Source: SYAN01 sp049459795
GTDB lineage: Bacteria > Actinomycetota > Actinomycetes > Nanopelagicales > Nanopelagicaceae
Length of the DNA: 6,150 nt
Direction of reading: 5' to 3'
NCBI GenBank assembly: GCA_049459795.1
Contig: JBMUDS010000047.1
Span: forward strand, 1 to 6,150
The first letter of the stretch is position 1; every line of letters begins with the position of its first letter. Both the position numbers and the translations under genes were made by a program. Shown here one piece after another: positions 1 through 5,959 of the stretch. Under the pieces are notes generated by a model. That model worked only from the letters and a program-made list of their open reading frames with translations, was not told the origin of the DNA and did not search any database.

Positions 1-73
1 CGCCACCTGCAAGGTCCTCTTCTATGGCGCGATCAATGAGCGCCATGATCTCATCATCGATCCTTAGCTCCAT
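1..73 (-). CDS. nadC: Quinolinate phosphoribosyltransferase (nicotinate-nucleotide pyrophosphorylase), N-terminal fragment
   Basis: Only the first 24 codons are inside the window; the gene runs off the left edge. The peptide MELRIDDEIMALIDRAIEED, followed by LAGG, matches the usual start of NadC, where a helix ending in an EDL-x-GG motif precedes the DVTT segment. The enzyme converts quinolinate and PRPP to nicotinate mononucleotide, the step after NadB and NadA in NAD synthesis. The ATG at 73-71 lies inside the last codons of nadB, so the two genes overlap by 10 bases and are probably translationally coupled. No strong Shine-Dalgarno is visible ahead of it. The position directly after nadB supports the call, but with so little sequence the identification rests on this motif plus context. 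Confidence 0.8.
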   Translation of the reverse strand, partial: MELRIDDEIMALIDRAIEEDLAGG

Positions 74-1665
74 CGTCGATCACCACTTTCATGAACGGTC
101 AGAGGTGAGAGCGTCGAGTTCAATGCGCCATCGACCAACCATTCTTCGATCCGAACCAACCATTTCGATTCTGAGTTCGGGAAGTCCTCACGCCAATGTG
201 AACCGCGACTCTCTTCTCGCTTGAGCGCCGCTACCACGATCGCCTCCGCAAGGAGCAAGAGATTGGTCGTCTCCCATGATGCAGTATGAGCATCGGCCGA
301 GGTGAGTGAACGAACTTCACGGAGTTCTGCCGCTACTTTCTTCAAGCTCGATTCGCTTCGGACCACACCAGCACCTCGACTCATCGCCTCCTGGATCCTC
401 CGTCTTGCCTTAGCGTCGATCAGGAGGGGTCGCCTTCGATCTGTGGCGATCTTCTTCTCGCGCTTGATGGAAAGTGCGATATCGAAGGCAATTCGTGCGC
501 CAAAGACAAGACCTTCGAGGAGCGAGTTCGATGCAAGTCGATTCGCGCCATGCGCTCCCGTGCATGCCGTCTCACCACAGGCATAAAGGCCTGGCACCGT
601 GCTTCGACCATTGAGATCGACGCGAATCCCACCGGATGCGTAGTGCGATGCGGGGGCGACAGGGATCAGATCCTTAGTGGGATCGATGCCATGTTCGAGA
701 CATGAATGATGGATGGTCGGGAATCTCGCTGCGAAGGTTTCGATACTACGAGCATCGAGGAATACATGATCGATATCGAAGGCACGCATCTGACTTTCAA
801 TCTCTTTAGCCACGACATCTCGTGGAGCTAGATCGGCGAGTGGATGTGCGCCTTGCATGAAACGTTCGCCCTTGTGATTGACCAAGAATGCACCTTCACC
901 ACGAACCGCTTCACTGATCAATGGTTGTTGCCCTTTGGATCCTTCACCAAGGAAGAGGACAGTTGGATGGAATTGGATGAATTCGACATCTGCGACTCGT
1001 GCGCCGGCACGGAGCGCTAGTGCGACTCCATCGCCCGTCGATACTGAAGGATTCGTCGTCTGTGCGAAGACTTGGCCAAGTCCACCCGTTGCAATGACGA
1101 CTGCTCCTGCTTCGATCTGGCCGACACCATCTCGGCTTCCTTCACCTATGACGTGAAGTGTCACACCCGCGATCTCACCTTCTTCCGAGAGAAGTGCATC
1201 GAGAACCAAGGCATGCTCGATCACTTCGATCCCCTTGTCATCACGGACTGCAGCAAGGAGTGCACGAGAGACCTCAAGACCTGTCGCATCACCACCGGCA
1301 TGAAGGATTCGATTACGTAAATGGCCACCTTCACGAGTGAGCGCAATCTCACCTGTCATCGATCTATCGAAGACAGCGCCTCGAGCGATCAATCGCCGAA
1401 CCGCCTCAGGTCCTTCGGTGACGAGGACCTCGACTGCGCTTGAATCACAGAGTCCTGCGCCTGCAGTAAGCGTGTCCTCCTTATGTGCAGCAGGAGAATC
1501 GCCAGGGCCTAGCGCCGCTGCGATGCCACCTTGTGCCCACTTGGTCGAGCCCTCATCGATATTCGCTTTCGTGACAAGGACTACCGAGAGGTTATGGGAT
1601 CTGATCTGAAGCGCGGTGGTAAGGCCCGCAACACCTGAGCCGACGACGACGACATCACATTTCAT
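64..1665 (-). CDS. nadB: L-aspartate oxidase (NadB), FAD-dependent
   Basis: Oxidises L-aspartate to iminoaspartate, which NadA condenses to quinolinate for NAD synthesis; a cytoplasmic flavoprotein. From the ATG at 1665 it has 533 residues, normal for the family. An N-terminal Rossmann FAD motif GSGVAG lies at 9-14, then AQGGIAA near 44-50, REGGH at 111-115, QFHPT at 231-235, the active-site RGEGA with Arg255, APRDVV near 281, SHYASGGI with His341, and GANRLASNSLLEG at 373-385 with Arg376. The C-terminal helical domain holds ESRGSHWREDFP at 485-496. All expected substrate-binding residues seem present, which separates it from the related succinate dehydrogenase flavoprotein. The start was chosen because MKCDVVVVGSG begins right at the flavin fold and AGGATGGAG lies just upstream. 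An ATG at 1698, overlapping the panC stop as ATGA, would add 11 residues and is a real alternative. The gene sits between panC and nadC; nadA is not seen. Confidence 0.96.
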   Translation of the reverse strand: MKCDVVVVGSGVAGLTTALQIRSHNLSVVLVTKANIDEGSTKWAQGGIAAALGPGDSPAAHKEDTLTAGAGLCDSSAVEVLVTEGPEAVRRLIARGAVFDRSMTGEIALTREGGHLRNRILHAGGDATGLEVSRALLAAVRDDKGIEVIEHALVLDALLSEEGEIAGVTLHVIGEGSRDGVGQIEAGAVVIATGGLGQVFAQTTNPSVSTGDGVALALRAGARVADVEFIQFHPTVLFLGEGSKGQQPLISEAVRGEGAFLVNHKGERFMQGAHPLADLAPRDVVAKEIESQMRAFDIDHVFLDARSIETFAARFPTIHHSCLEHGIDPTKDLIPVAPASHYASGGIRVDLNGRSTVPGLYACGETACTGAHGANRLASNSLLEGLVFGARIAFDIALSIKREKKIATDRRRPLLIDAKARRRIQEAMSRGAGVVRSESSLKKVAAELREVRSLTSADAHTASWETTNLLLLAEAIVVAALKREESRGSHWREDFPNSESKWLVRIEEWLVDGALNSTLSPLTVHESGDRRWS

Positions 1666-1675
1666 ACTCCATCCT
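1666..1675 (-). promoter_or_regulatory. Ribosome binding site supporting the internal nadB start
   Basis: Minus-strand AGGATGGAGT directly precedes the ATG at 1665. AGGA stands six bases from the start codon, a usual spacing. This favours 1665 over the upstream ATG at 1698, whose nearest purine-rich element (AGGA) lies about 13 bases away. The competing argument is that the 1698 ATG forms the ATGA overlap seen at other junctions of this operon. Confidence 0.5.
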
Positions 1676-1694
1676 GGAGTCGGAGCAAGAAGTC

Positions 1695-2525
1695 TCATGA
1701 GGCGCTCTCGATCCTCATGTTGTCGATCAATCTGACACCTTCGACCCATCCCGCGATGAGAGCGCGGCGTTGGATGGTGGTATCTCGATTCTCATCACCT
1801 ACGAGATCGAAACTCTCTTCATCGATTACTTTGGCATAGTCGAGAGTGAAATCTTTCTCGTTCGCGATTTCCTCATACATGGCAGCGTGAGGTGTATCTG
1901 TTCTCGAAGCTACGGTGAGGGCACGGTAGATCACTGCTGCCACTCTCTTTCCCTCCACGCTCAGCCGTGCATTACGAGAGGAGAGTGCAAGCCCATTCTC
2001 GTCACGCACCGTCGGGTGAGCGATGATCTCGACACCCATCTCCTTGGCTAATCGTTTGATCAAGAAGAGTTGTTGATAATCCTTCTCGCCGAAGATCGCA
2101 ATGGAAGGTTGGACTGACTCGAAAAGGCGCTTGACGACTGTGAGAACGCCATCGAAATGACCGGAACGTGATGCGCCTTCAAGGATCGTTCCGATCCTTC
2201 CCGATGGGATTCGCTCTATCTCATCAGGGTAGACCTCGTTGAAGGATGGGGCCCATATGAAGGATGCTCCGGCATCAAGTGCGATCTTTCGATCCGCCTC
2301 CAACTGCTTCGGATATTTCGCAAGGTCTTCTGGGTCTTCGAATTGGAGCGGGTTGACGAAGATGGAGACGATCACCGATTTCGAAAGGCTCGCACCATGG
2401 CGAATCAATTCAGCATGGCCGTGATGGAGCGCTCCCATGGTGGGAATGAAGACGACCGGCGAGGCGAGCGCAGCACGGACCGATTGAAGGTCTGATGCGT
2501 GGCTTTCCTTGATGAGCATTTCCAT
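1695..2525 (-). CDS. panC: Pantothenate synthetase (pantoate--beta-alanine ligase)
   Basis: Joins pantoate and beta-alanine with ATP to give pantothenate, the coenzyme A precursor; cytoplasmic. At 276 residues it is complete and of usual length. The nucleotidyltransferase fold is clear: PTMGALHHGH at 28-37 includes the HxGH ATP motif, FVNPLQF is at 56-62, EGASRSGHFDGV at 116-127 is the pantoate-binding stretch, FGEKDYQQL is at 145-153, and LSSRNARLS at 181-189 is the KMSKS-like loop. The start ATG at 2525 has AGGAAGAG immediately upstream; a second ATG two codons later is possible. It follows folK after a 68-base gap, and its TGA overlaps an ATG that is an alternative nadB start. The usual partner panD (aspartate decarboxylase, the beta-alanine source) is not next to it and must be elsewhere or replaced. 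Confidence 0.97.
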   Translation of the reverse strand: MEMLIKESHASDLQSVRAALASPVVFIPTMGALHHGHAELIRHGASLSKSVIVSIFVNPLQFEDPEDLAKYPKQLEADRKIALDAGASFIWAPSFNEVYPDEIERIPSGRIGTILEGASRSGHFDGVLTVVKRLFESVQPSIAIFGEKDYQQLFLIKRLAKEMGVEIIAHPTVRDENGLALSSRNARLSVEGKRVAAVIYRALTVASRTDTPHAAMYEEIANEKDFTLDYAKVIDEESFDLVGDENRDTTIQRRALIAGWVEGVRLIDNMRIESAS

Positions 2526-2593
2526 CTCTTCCTGCTCCAGTCCATATCGGTACCGGGCCTATTGAAGGAATCTCCAATGGAAGAAGAATAAAC
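2526..2593 (-). other. Intergenic gap between folK and panC
   Basis: The only sizeable gap within the operon. It holds the panC Shine-Dalgarno (AGGAAG just before 2525) and a perfect 8-base palindrome CGGTACCG at 2548-2555. I see no convincing -35/-10 pair, no hairpin with a T-tract and no small gene. In other actinobacteria additional genes often lie here, so the gap may be a deletion scar. An internal promoter for panC-nadB-nadC cannot be excluded. Confidence 0.5.
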
Positions 2594-3061
2594 CTAGGAG
2601 GACCAGCCATTCATCCTGATGATCTCGCTCAGCGTACCGATGCCTGGTAACTGCGCATCGGGATCCACTTCTGCCCACGGCGTGATGACGAAGTAGCGCT
2701 GATGTGCGCGTGGGTGCGGCAAAGTGAGAAGTGGCGTATCCATCTCGATTCCGTCGTAATCGATGAGGTCGAGATCGATCGTTCGTGGGCCATTTTCAAT
2801 CGTGCGGACCCGACCAAGAGCGAGTTCGATCTCCAATAATCTCGACATCAACTCCGCTGCATGCAACTCACTTCTTCCGATCAAGACTCCATTGAGGTAT
2901 CTACCTTGTTCTGGTCCACCGACTGGATCGGTCTCGATGATCGTCGAAATCTTCTCGATCACCACATCGTCGCCGACAAGATCGATTGCGCGGCGTATGT
3001 ACTCCTTGCGATCACCTAGGTTCGATCCGAAAGCGATGACGACCTTCTTGCCAGGAGTCAT
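2594..3061 (-). CDS. folK: 2-amino-4-hydroxy-6-hydroxymethyldihydropteridine pyrophosphokinase (HPPK)
   Basis: Transfers pyrophosphate from ATP to 6-hydroxymethyl-7,8-dihydropterin, making the substrate of FolP; cytoplasmic. The protein has 155 residues, typical of single-domain HPPK. Visible motifs in order: AFGSNLGDR at 10-18, ETDPVGGPEQGRYLNGV at 43-59 (substrate loop), and the family signature GPRTIDLDLIDYDG at 91-104, with Asp96 and Asp98 as the magnesium ligands and Arg93 contacting ATP. LPHPRAHQRYFVITP follows at 114-128. The ATG at 3061 overlaps the folB stop as ATGA, so translation is likely coupled to folB; the premature stop in folB may therefore affect folK expression. The gene ends with TAG, showing that amber is a genuine stop codon in this genome. 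Confidence 0.97.
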   Translation of the reverse strand: MTPGKKVVIAFGSNLGDRKEYIRRAIDLVGDDVVIEKISTIIETDPVGGPEQGRYLNGVLIGRSELHAAELMSRLLEIELALGRVRTIENGPRTIDLDLIDYDGIEMDTPLLTLPHPRAHQRYFVITPWAEVDPDAQLPGIGTLSEIIRMNGWSS

Positions 3062-3408
3062 CGTCGAATGGTCACCGAGATATCTTTGAAATCAATATCC
3101 ACTGGAGCATGCGGCTTATGTACTGTCACAGTGATGCTCGGCAAAGTGAACTCTTCCTTCAAGGATTCTGCGATCACTGTGGCAAGGCGTTCGATGAGAT
3201 TGAATGAACCTCTCTAGATCAAGGACTTCGCTCGAAGCGCTACTGCGCCATAGTCGATCGTTTTACTGATCTCATCACTTACTCCTGCTTGAGTGAGATC
3301 GAGGTGGAGTGTGAGATCAACGATGAACTCTTGTCCCTGCTCCTTCTCTTTTTCAAAGAGACCGTGATACCCGAAGCCGTGAATACCTTCGATTCTGATC
3401 TCGTCCAT
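3058..3408 (-). pseudogene. folB: Dihydroneopterin aldolase, interrupted by one in-frame amber codon
   Basis: FolB cleaves 7,8-dihydroneopterin to 6-hydroxymethyl-dihydropterin and glycolaldehyde, feeding FolK. From the ATG at 3408 the frame reads 64 codons, meets TAG at 3214-3216 (codon 65), then continues in the same frame for 51 codons to the natural TGA at 3060-3058. The full 116-codon length equals a normal FolB. The first part holds GYHGLFEKEKEQGQEF (14-28, with Glu21) and TIDYGAV (Tyr53). After the TAG come FNLIERLA (Glu73) and TVTVHKPHAPV (Lys98), the expected catalytic and pterin-anchoring residues. A product ending at the amber would lack these and should be inactive. No frameshift is needed, and one base change (for example GAG to TAG) explains the defect. 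The start forms TGATG with the folP stop; a GTG at 3420 is less likely. Sequencing error, recent mutation or read-through are all possible. Confidence 0.88.
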
Positions 3409-4202
3409 CACTCGTTCCACCGTTCAACGACTTTGATCGCATCCTTATGCGCCTTGACGCTATGGGTACGAACTCCCCAAACGCCTTCGCGCGCCAAGAT
3501 CGCAGTGACAGCGATCGTCGCAAACTCACGTTCGTCTGTAGCCACTCCACCCAAGAGTTCACCTAGGAAGCGTTTCCTTGATGCACCGATAAGGAGCGGA
3601 AAGCCAAGGAGTGCGATCCGATCGAGTCCTTTCAGTAGCGCCCAGTTATGTTCTGGCTCCTTAGAAAAGCCAAGTCCTGGATCGATGATGATCTGATCTG
3701 GATCGACACCTTCAGTCACCAATACTTCGGTGCGAGTCGCTAGTTCACGACGGACGTCACTGACCACGTCGTTATACCTCGCGAGTTCTGCCATATTCTC
3801 GGAATGTCCCCGCCAATGCATCGCGATGTACTGGACCTGACTGTTACTAGCGATCACTGATGACATCTTGGGATCGGCAAGGCCGCCGCTGACATCATTG
3901 ACGTAACGAGCACCTGCTTTGATCGCGGCTTTAGCGACATTGGATCGCATCGTGTCGACACTGACTGTGGCGCCGAGCTTTGCGATCTCTTCGATCACAG
4001 GGATGACTCGCTTCAATTCCTCTTCTTCGTCGACTCGGACCGCACCTGGTCTCGTGCTCTCGCCACCAACATCGATGATGTCTACCCCTTCATCGATCAT
4101 CACTTCAGCGCGACCAATCGCATCAGCGAACGTGAAATGCCTGCCACCATCAGCGAATGAGTCCGGTGTGACATTGAGGATCCCCATCACCAAGGTCGAC
4201 AT
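3408..4202 (-). CDS. folP: Dihydropteroate synthase
   Basis: Condenses 6-hydroxymethyl-dihydropterin pyrophosphate with p-aminobenzoate to form 7,8-dihydropteroate; a cytoplasmic TIM barrel and the target of sulfonamides. It is complete at 264 residues. Motifs in order: MGILNVTPDSFADGG at 6-20 (Asn10 binds magnesium), DIIDVGGESTRPGA at 41-54 (Thr50), SVDT with Asp83, YVNDVSGG with Asn102, MHWRG from Met128, DPGLGFSKEPEHNWALL at 174-190 (Asp174), IGASRKRFLG with Lys210, and VRTHSVKAHKDAIKVVE with Arg245 and His247. All pterin- and phosphate-binding positions I would expect are present, and no classical sulfonamide-resistance insertion is evident in the TPDSF or ESTRPGA loops. MHWRG and HNWALL resemble mycobacterial FolP1. 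The ATG follows the folE TAG with no gap, and GGAGAT just upstream, within the end of folE, can serve as its ribosome site. Confidence 0.97.
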   Translation of the reverse strand: MSTLVMGILNVTPDSFADGGRHFTFADAIGRAEVMIDEGVDIIDVGGESTRPGAVRVDEEEELKRVIPVIEEIAKLGATVSVDTMRSNVAKAAIKAGARYVNDVSGGLADPKMSSVIASNSQVQYIAMHWRGHSENMAELARYNDVVSDVRRELATRTEVLVTEGVDPDQIIIDPGLGFSKEPEHNWALLKGLDRIALLGFPLLIGASRKRFLGELLGGVATDEREFATIAVTAILAREGVWGVRTHSVKAHKDAIKVVERWNE

Positions 4203-4829
4203 CTATCTCCGATCATGGGATTGGATCAAGGACATCGCTTCCGCACGGGTGGCTGGGTTATGCAAAATCCCGCGAACCGCGCTCGTGACGGTGCGAGCTT
4301 CAGGCTTTCGCACACCACGCATCGACATACAGAGATGCTCGCAATCAAGGATCACGATCGCACCTGCAGCGCCAAGGATCTCCATCAAGGAATCCGCTAC
4401 CTGTGTAGTCAACCGTTCTTGCACTTGTGGTCGCTTCGCAAAAAGATCGACAAGACGGGCGAGTTTCGATAGTCCCGTGATCCGACCACTCTCACCAGGG
4501 ATGTAGCCGATATGTGCGACGCCGTGGAAAGGCGTCAGATGGTGCTCACAATGTGAGTAGACCTCGATGTCGCGGACGATCACTAGTTCGCGATGTCCTG
4601 CATCGAAGGTCACTTGCAATACATCGCGTGGATCTTGGTAGAGGCCCGCGAAGTTCTCTGCAAAGGCCTTCGCTACTCGCTTCGGCGTATCGCGAAGACC
4701 ATCACGTTCGATATCTTCACCAAGAGCCAAAAGGAGTTCTCTGACAGCGCGTTCGGCGCGCTCGGCATCGTATGCGCCACGCGCCTTTCCACTCTCGTGA
4801 CTCATCGAGACCGGATTGATCTCACTCAT
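4203..4829 (-). CDS. folE: GTP cyclohydrolase I (type IA, zinc-dependent)
   Basis: Converts GTP to 7,8-dihydroneopterin triphosphate, the first step of folate synthesis; a cytoplasmic homodecamer in characterised members. The protein is complete at 208 residues. After a variable N-terminus, GLRDTPKRVAKAF at 44-56 and the signature YSHCEHHLTPFHGVAHIGYIPG at 91-112 are seen. Cys94 and His97 and, later, Cys167 in EHLCMSMRGV are the three zinc ligands, and His96 and His165 match the catalytic histidines. GRITGLSKLARLVD at 115-128 and RPQVQERLT at 133-141 are standard. The intact cysteine set assigns it to the zinc-dependent FolE family and not FolE2. The ATG at 4829 overlaps the ftsH stop as ATGA; a Met at residue 9 is an unlikely later start. 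A TAG stop abuts the folP start. Confidence 0.97.
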   Translation of the reverse strand: MSEINPVSMSHESGKARGAYDAERAERAVRELLLALGEDIERDGLRDTPKRVAKAFAENFAGLYQDPRDVLQVTFDAGHRELVIVRDIEVYSHCEHHLTPFHGVAHIGYIPGESGRITGLSKLARLVDLFAKRPQVQERLTTQVADSLMEILGAAGAIVILDCEHLCMSMRGVRKPEARTVTSAVRGILHNPATRAEAMSLIQSHDRR

Positions 4830-5893
4830 TGCTCTTCTTTTGCATCTTCGTCTTGCATCTTCTTCTTGCGACGCTTCGGCTTCGCTTCCTCTTTCACGTC
4901 TGGTTCCTCTGTAGTCAAACGCTCAGGGATCGCTACCGGTGGAATGAGCGATGGTTTTCTAGAGAGCGACCCAGTCCATGCACCACGCGGCCGTGGACCT
5001 TTCACGCTCTCGAAGATCTCCGCGATCGCATCTCTTCCCAGCGTCTCTTTCTCCAAGAGTTCGACGACTAGTGCATCAAGGATCTCTCGATTCTCGACCA
5101 AGATATCGAAGGCCTCTTGATGTGCTGTCTCGATGAGGTTGCGGATCTCATTGTCGACTGCACCCGCGATGCTCTCGGAGTAATCGCGTTGATGCCCATA
5201 ATCACGGCCAAGGAATGGCGCAGCATCGCTAGTTCCGAGTTTGATCGCACCAAGTTTCTCGGTCATGCCGTATTGGGTCACCATCGCACGTGCAAGAGTC
5301 GTCGCCTTCTCGATGTCATTCGCAGCGCCAGTTGTTGGATCATGGAAGACCAGCTCTTCCGCTGCACGACCACCGAGTGTGTATGCGAGTTGATCGAGCA
5401 TCTGGTTACGAGTGACTGAGTACTTATCCTCCTCAGGAAGGACCATGGTGTAACCGAGTGCATGACCACGAGGGAGGATCGTGATCTTGTGAACTGGATC
5501 CGTATGCGGCAATGCGTGAGCAACGAGTGCGTGACCACCTTCGTGATACGCGGTGACGCGACGTTCCTCATCGCTCATGAGTCGTGACTTTCGTTGTGGT
5601 CCTGCCATCACCCGATCGATCGCCTCATCGACTGCGGCGTTATCGATCGTCTTCACATTGTTACGTGCCGTAAGAAGCGCCGCCTCATTCAAGACATTGG
5701 CGAGATCCGCACCAGTGAAACCTGGAGTCCTCCGTGCGAAAGACTTGAGATCCACATCCTCTGCAAGTGGCTTCCCTTTAGCGTGGACGTGAAGGATCGC
5801 TTCGCGGCCTTTGAGATCAGGACGTTCTATCGCGATCTGACGATCGAATCGACCTGGACGAAGAAGCGCTGGGTCATCTACTAAGACGCCCAA
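4826..5893 (-). pseudogene. ftsH: ATP-dependent zinc metalloprotease FtsH, C-terminal part only (5' end missing)
   Basis: FtsH is a membrane-anchored AAA+ hexamer that degrades membrane and regulatory proteins. Only the last ~350 residues are here. Homology starts abruptly at DPALLRPGRFDRQ, the end of the second region of homology with the arginine finger, equivalent to about residue 306 of E. coli FtsH. The membrane helices, Walker A and Walker B (about 300 residues) are absent. Counting from a TTG at 5893, present are the AAA lid (TPGFTGADLANVLNEAAL), the zinc motif HEGGH at 117-121 with third ligand Asp193 in TTGAANDIEKAT, YGMTEKLG, and a charged tail rich in Lys and Glu. In frame upstream a TAG lies at 5917-5915, and the residues before the Asp pair do not look like the FtsH ATNRPD segment. 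So the break is at about 5880-5890 and the TTG is not a trustworthy start. The end overlaps folE as ATGA. The retained part looks under normal constraint, which suggests an artificial or very recent break. Confidence 0.93.
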
Positions 5894-5917
5894 GATGTGT
5901 GAGTGTGGATAGGGCTA
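5876..5917 (-). other. Junction between chromosomal ftsH and phage-like DNA
   Basis: Recognisable FtsH coding sequence stops near 5880. Reading on in the same frame gives HILGVLV where ATNRPDVL is expected, and then a TAG at 5917-5915. The stretch upstream belongs to the spacer after a capsid-gene terminator. The exact breakpoint cannot be fixed by eye; it lies within roughly ten bases of 5885. No terminal inverted repeats, target duplication, tRNA end or integrase gene accompany it. Confidence 0.65.
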
Positions 5918-5952
5918 AAGAAAGAAGAAGAAGGGGGCCATTAAGACCCCCT
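5917..5952 (-). terminator. Rho-independent terminator after the capsid gene
   Basis: On the minus strand AGGGGGTC (5952-5945), loop TTAAT, and GGCCCCCT (5939-5932) form an 8-pair stem, including one G-U wobble. A pyrimidine tract, TTCTTCTTCTTTCTTT, follows and runs to about 5917. On the plus strand the wobble becomes an A-C mismatch and the T-run is offset by four bases, so the signal belongs to the minus strand. It begins seven bases after the capsid stop codon. The interrupted T-tract makes its strength uncertain. Confidence 0.75.
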
Positions 5953-5959
5953 ATGGTTT

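Noticed and set aside
2410..2610. A 66-codon minus-strand frame spanning the folK-panC gap
   Set aside because: It overlaps the end of folK and the start of panC in another frame, shows no family resemblance, and panC has its own ribosome site. Not supported as a gene.
3214..3216. Genome-wide reassignment of TAG to an amino acid
   Set aside because: folE and folK both end with TAG at the expected family length, and folP starts right after the folE TAG, so TAG is used as a stop here.
3919..4506. A 195-codon open frame on the plus strand opposite folP and folE
   Set aside because: It is antisense to two genes with complete conserved motifs, its translation has no recognisable domain and is rich in Ser, Thr and Arg as expected of a shadow frame. 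The same applies to the 175-codon plus-strand frame at 4593-5120 and others.
1..5893. The whole window as a phage genome carrying auxiliary metabolic genes
   Set aside because: Some phages do carry folate genes such as folE, but here ftsH-folE-folP-folB-folK-panC-nadB-nadC follows a known actinobacterial chromosomal order with no phage genes interspersed. Phage-like DNA is limited to the last 250 or so bases.
5880..5893. The ftsH remnant as a genuine soluble protease starting at TTG 5893
   Set aside because: It would start in the middle of the AAA fold without Walker motifs, there is no ribosome site before the TTG, and the preceding residues are not FtsH-like. A cut gene is the better reading.
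5900..5920. Plus-strand GTGGATAGGG resembles the end of a T7 promoter (CTATAGGG)
   Set aside because: Only the ATAGGG core matches, and it points away from the capsid gene direction. Too weak to call a promoter.
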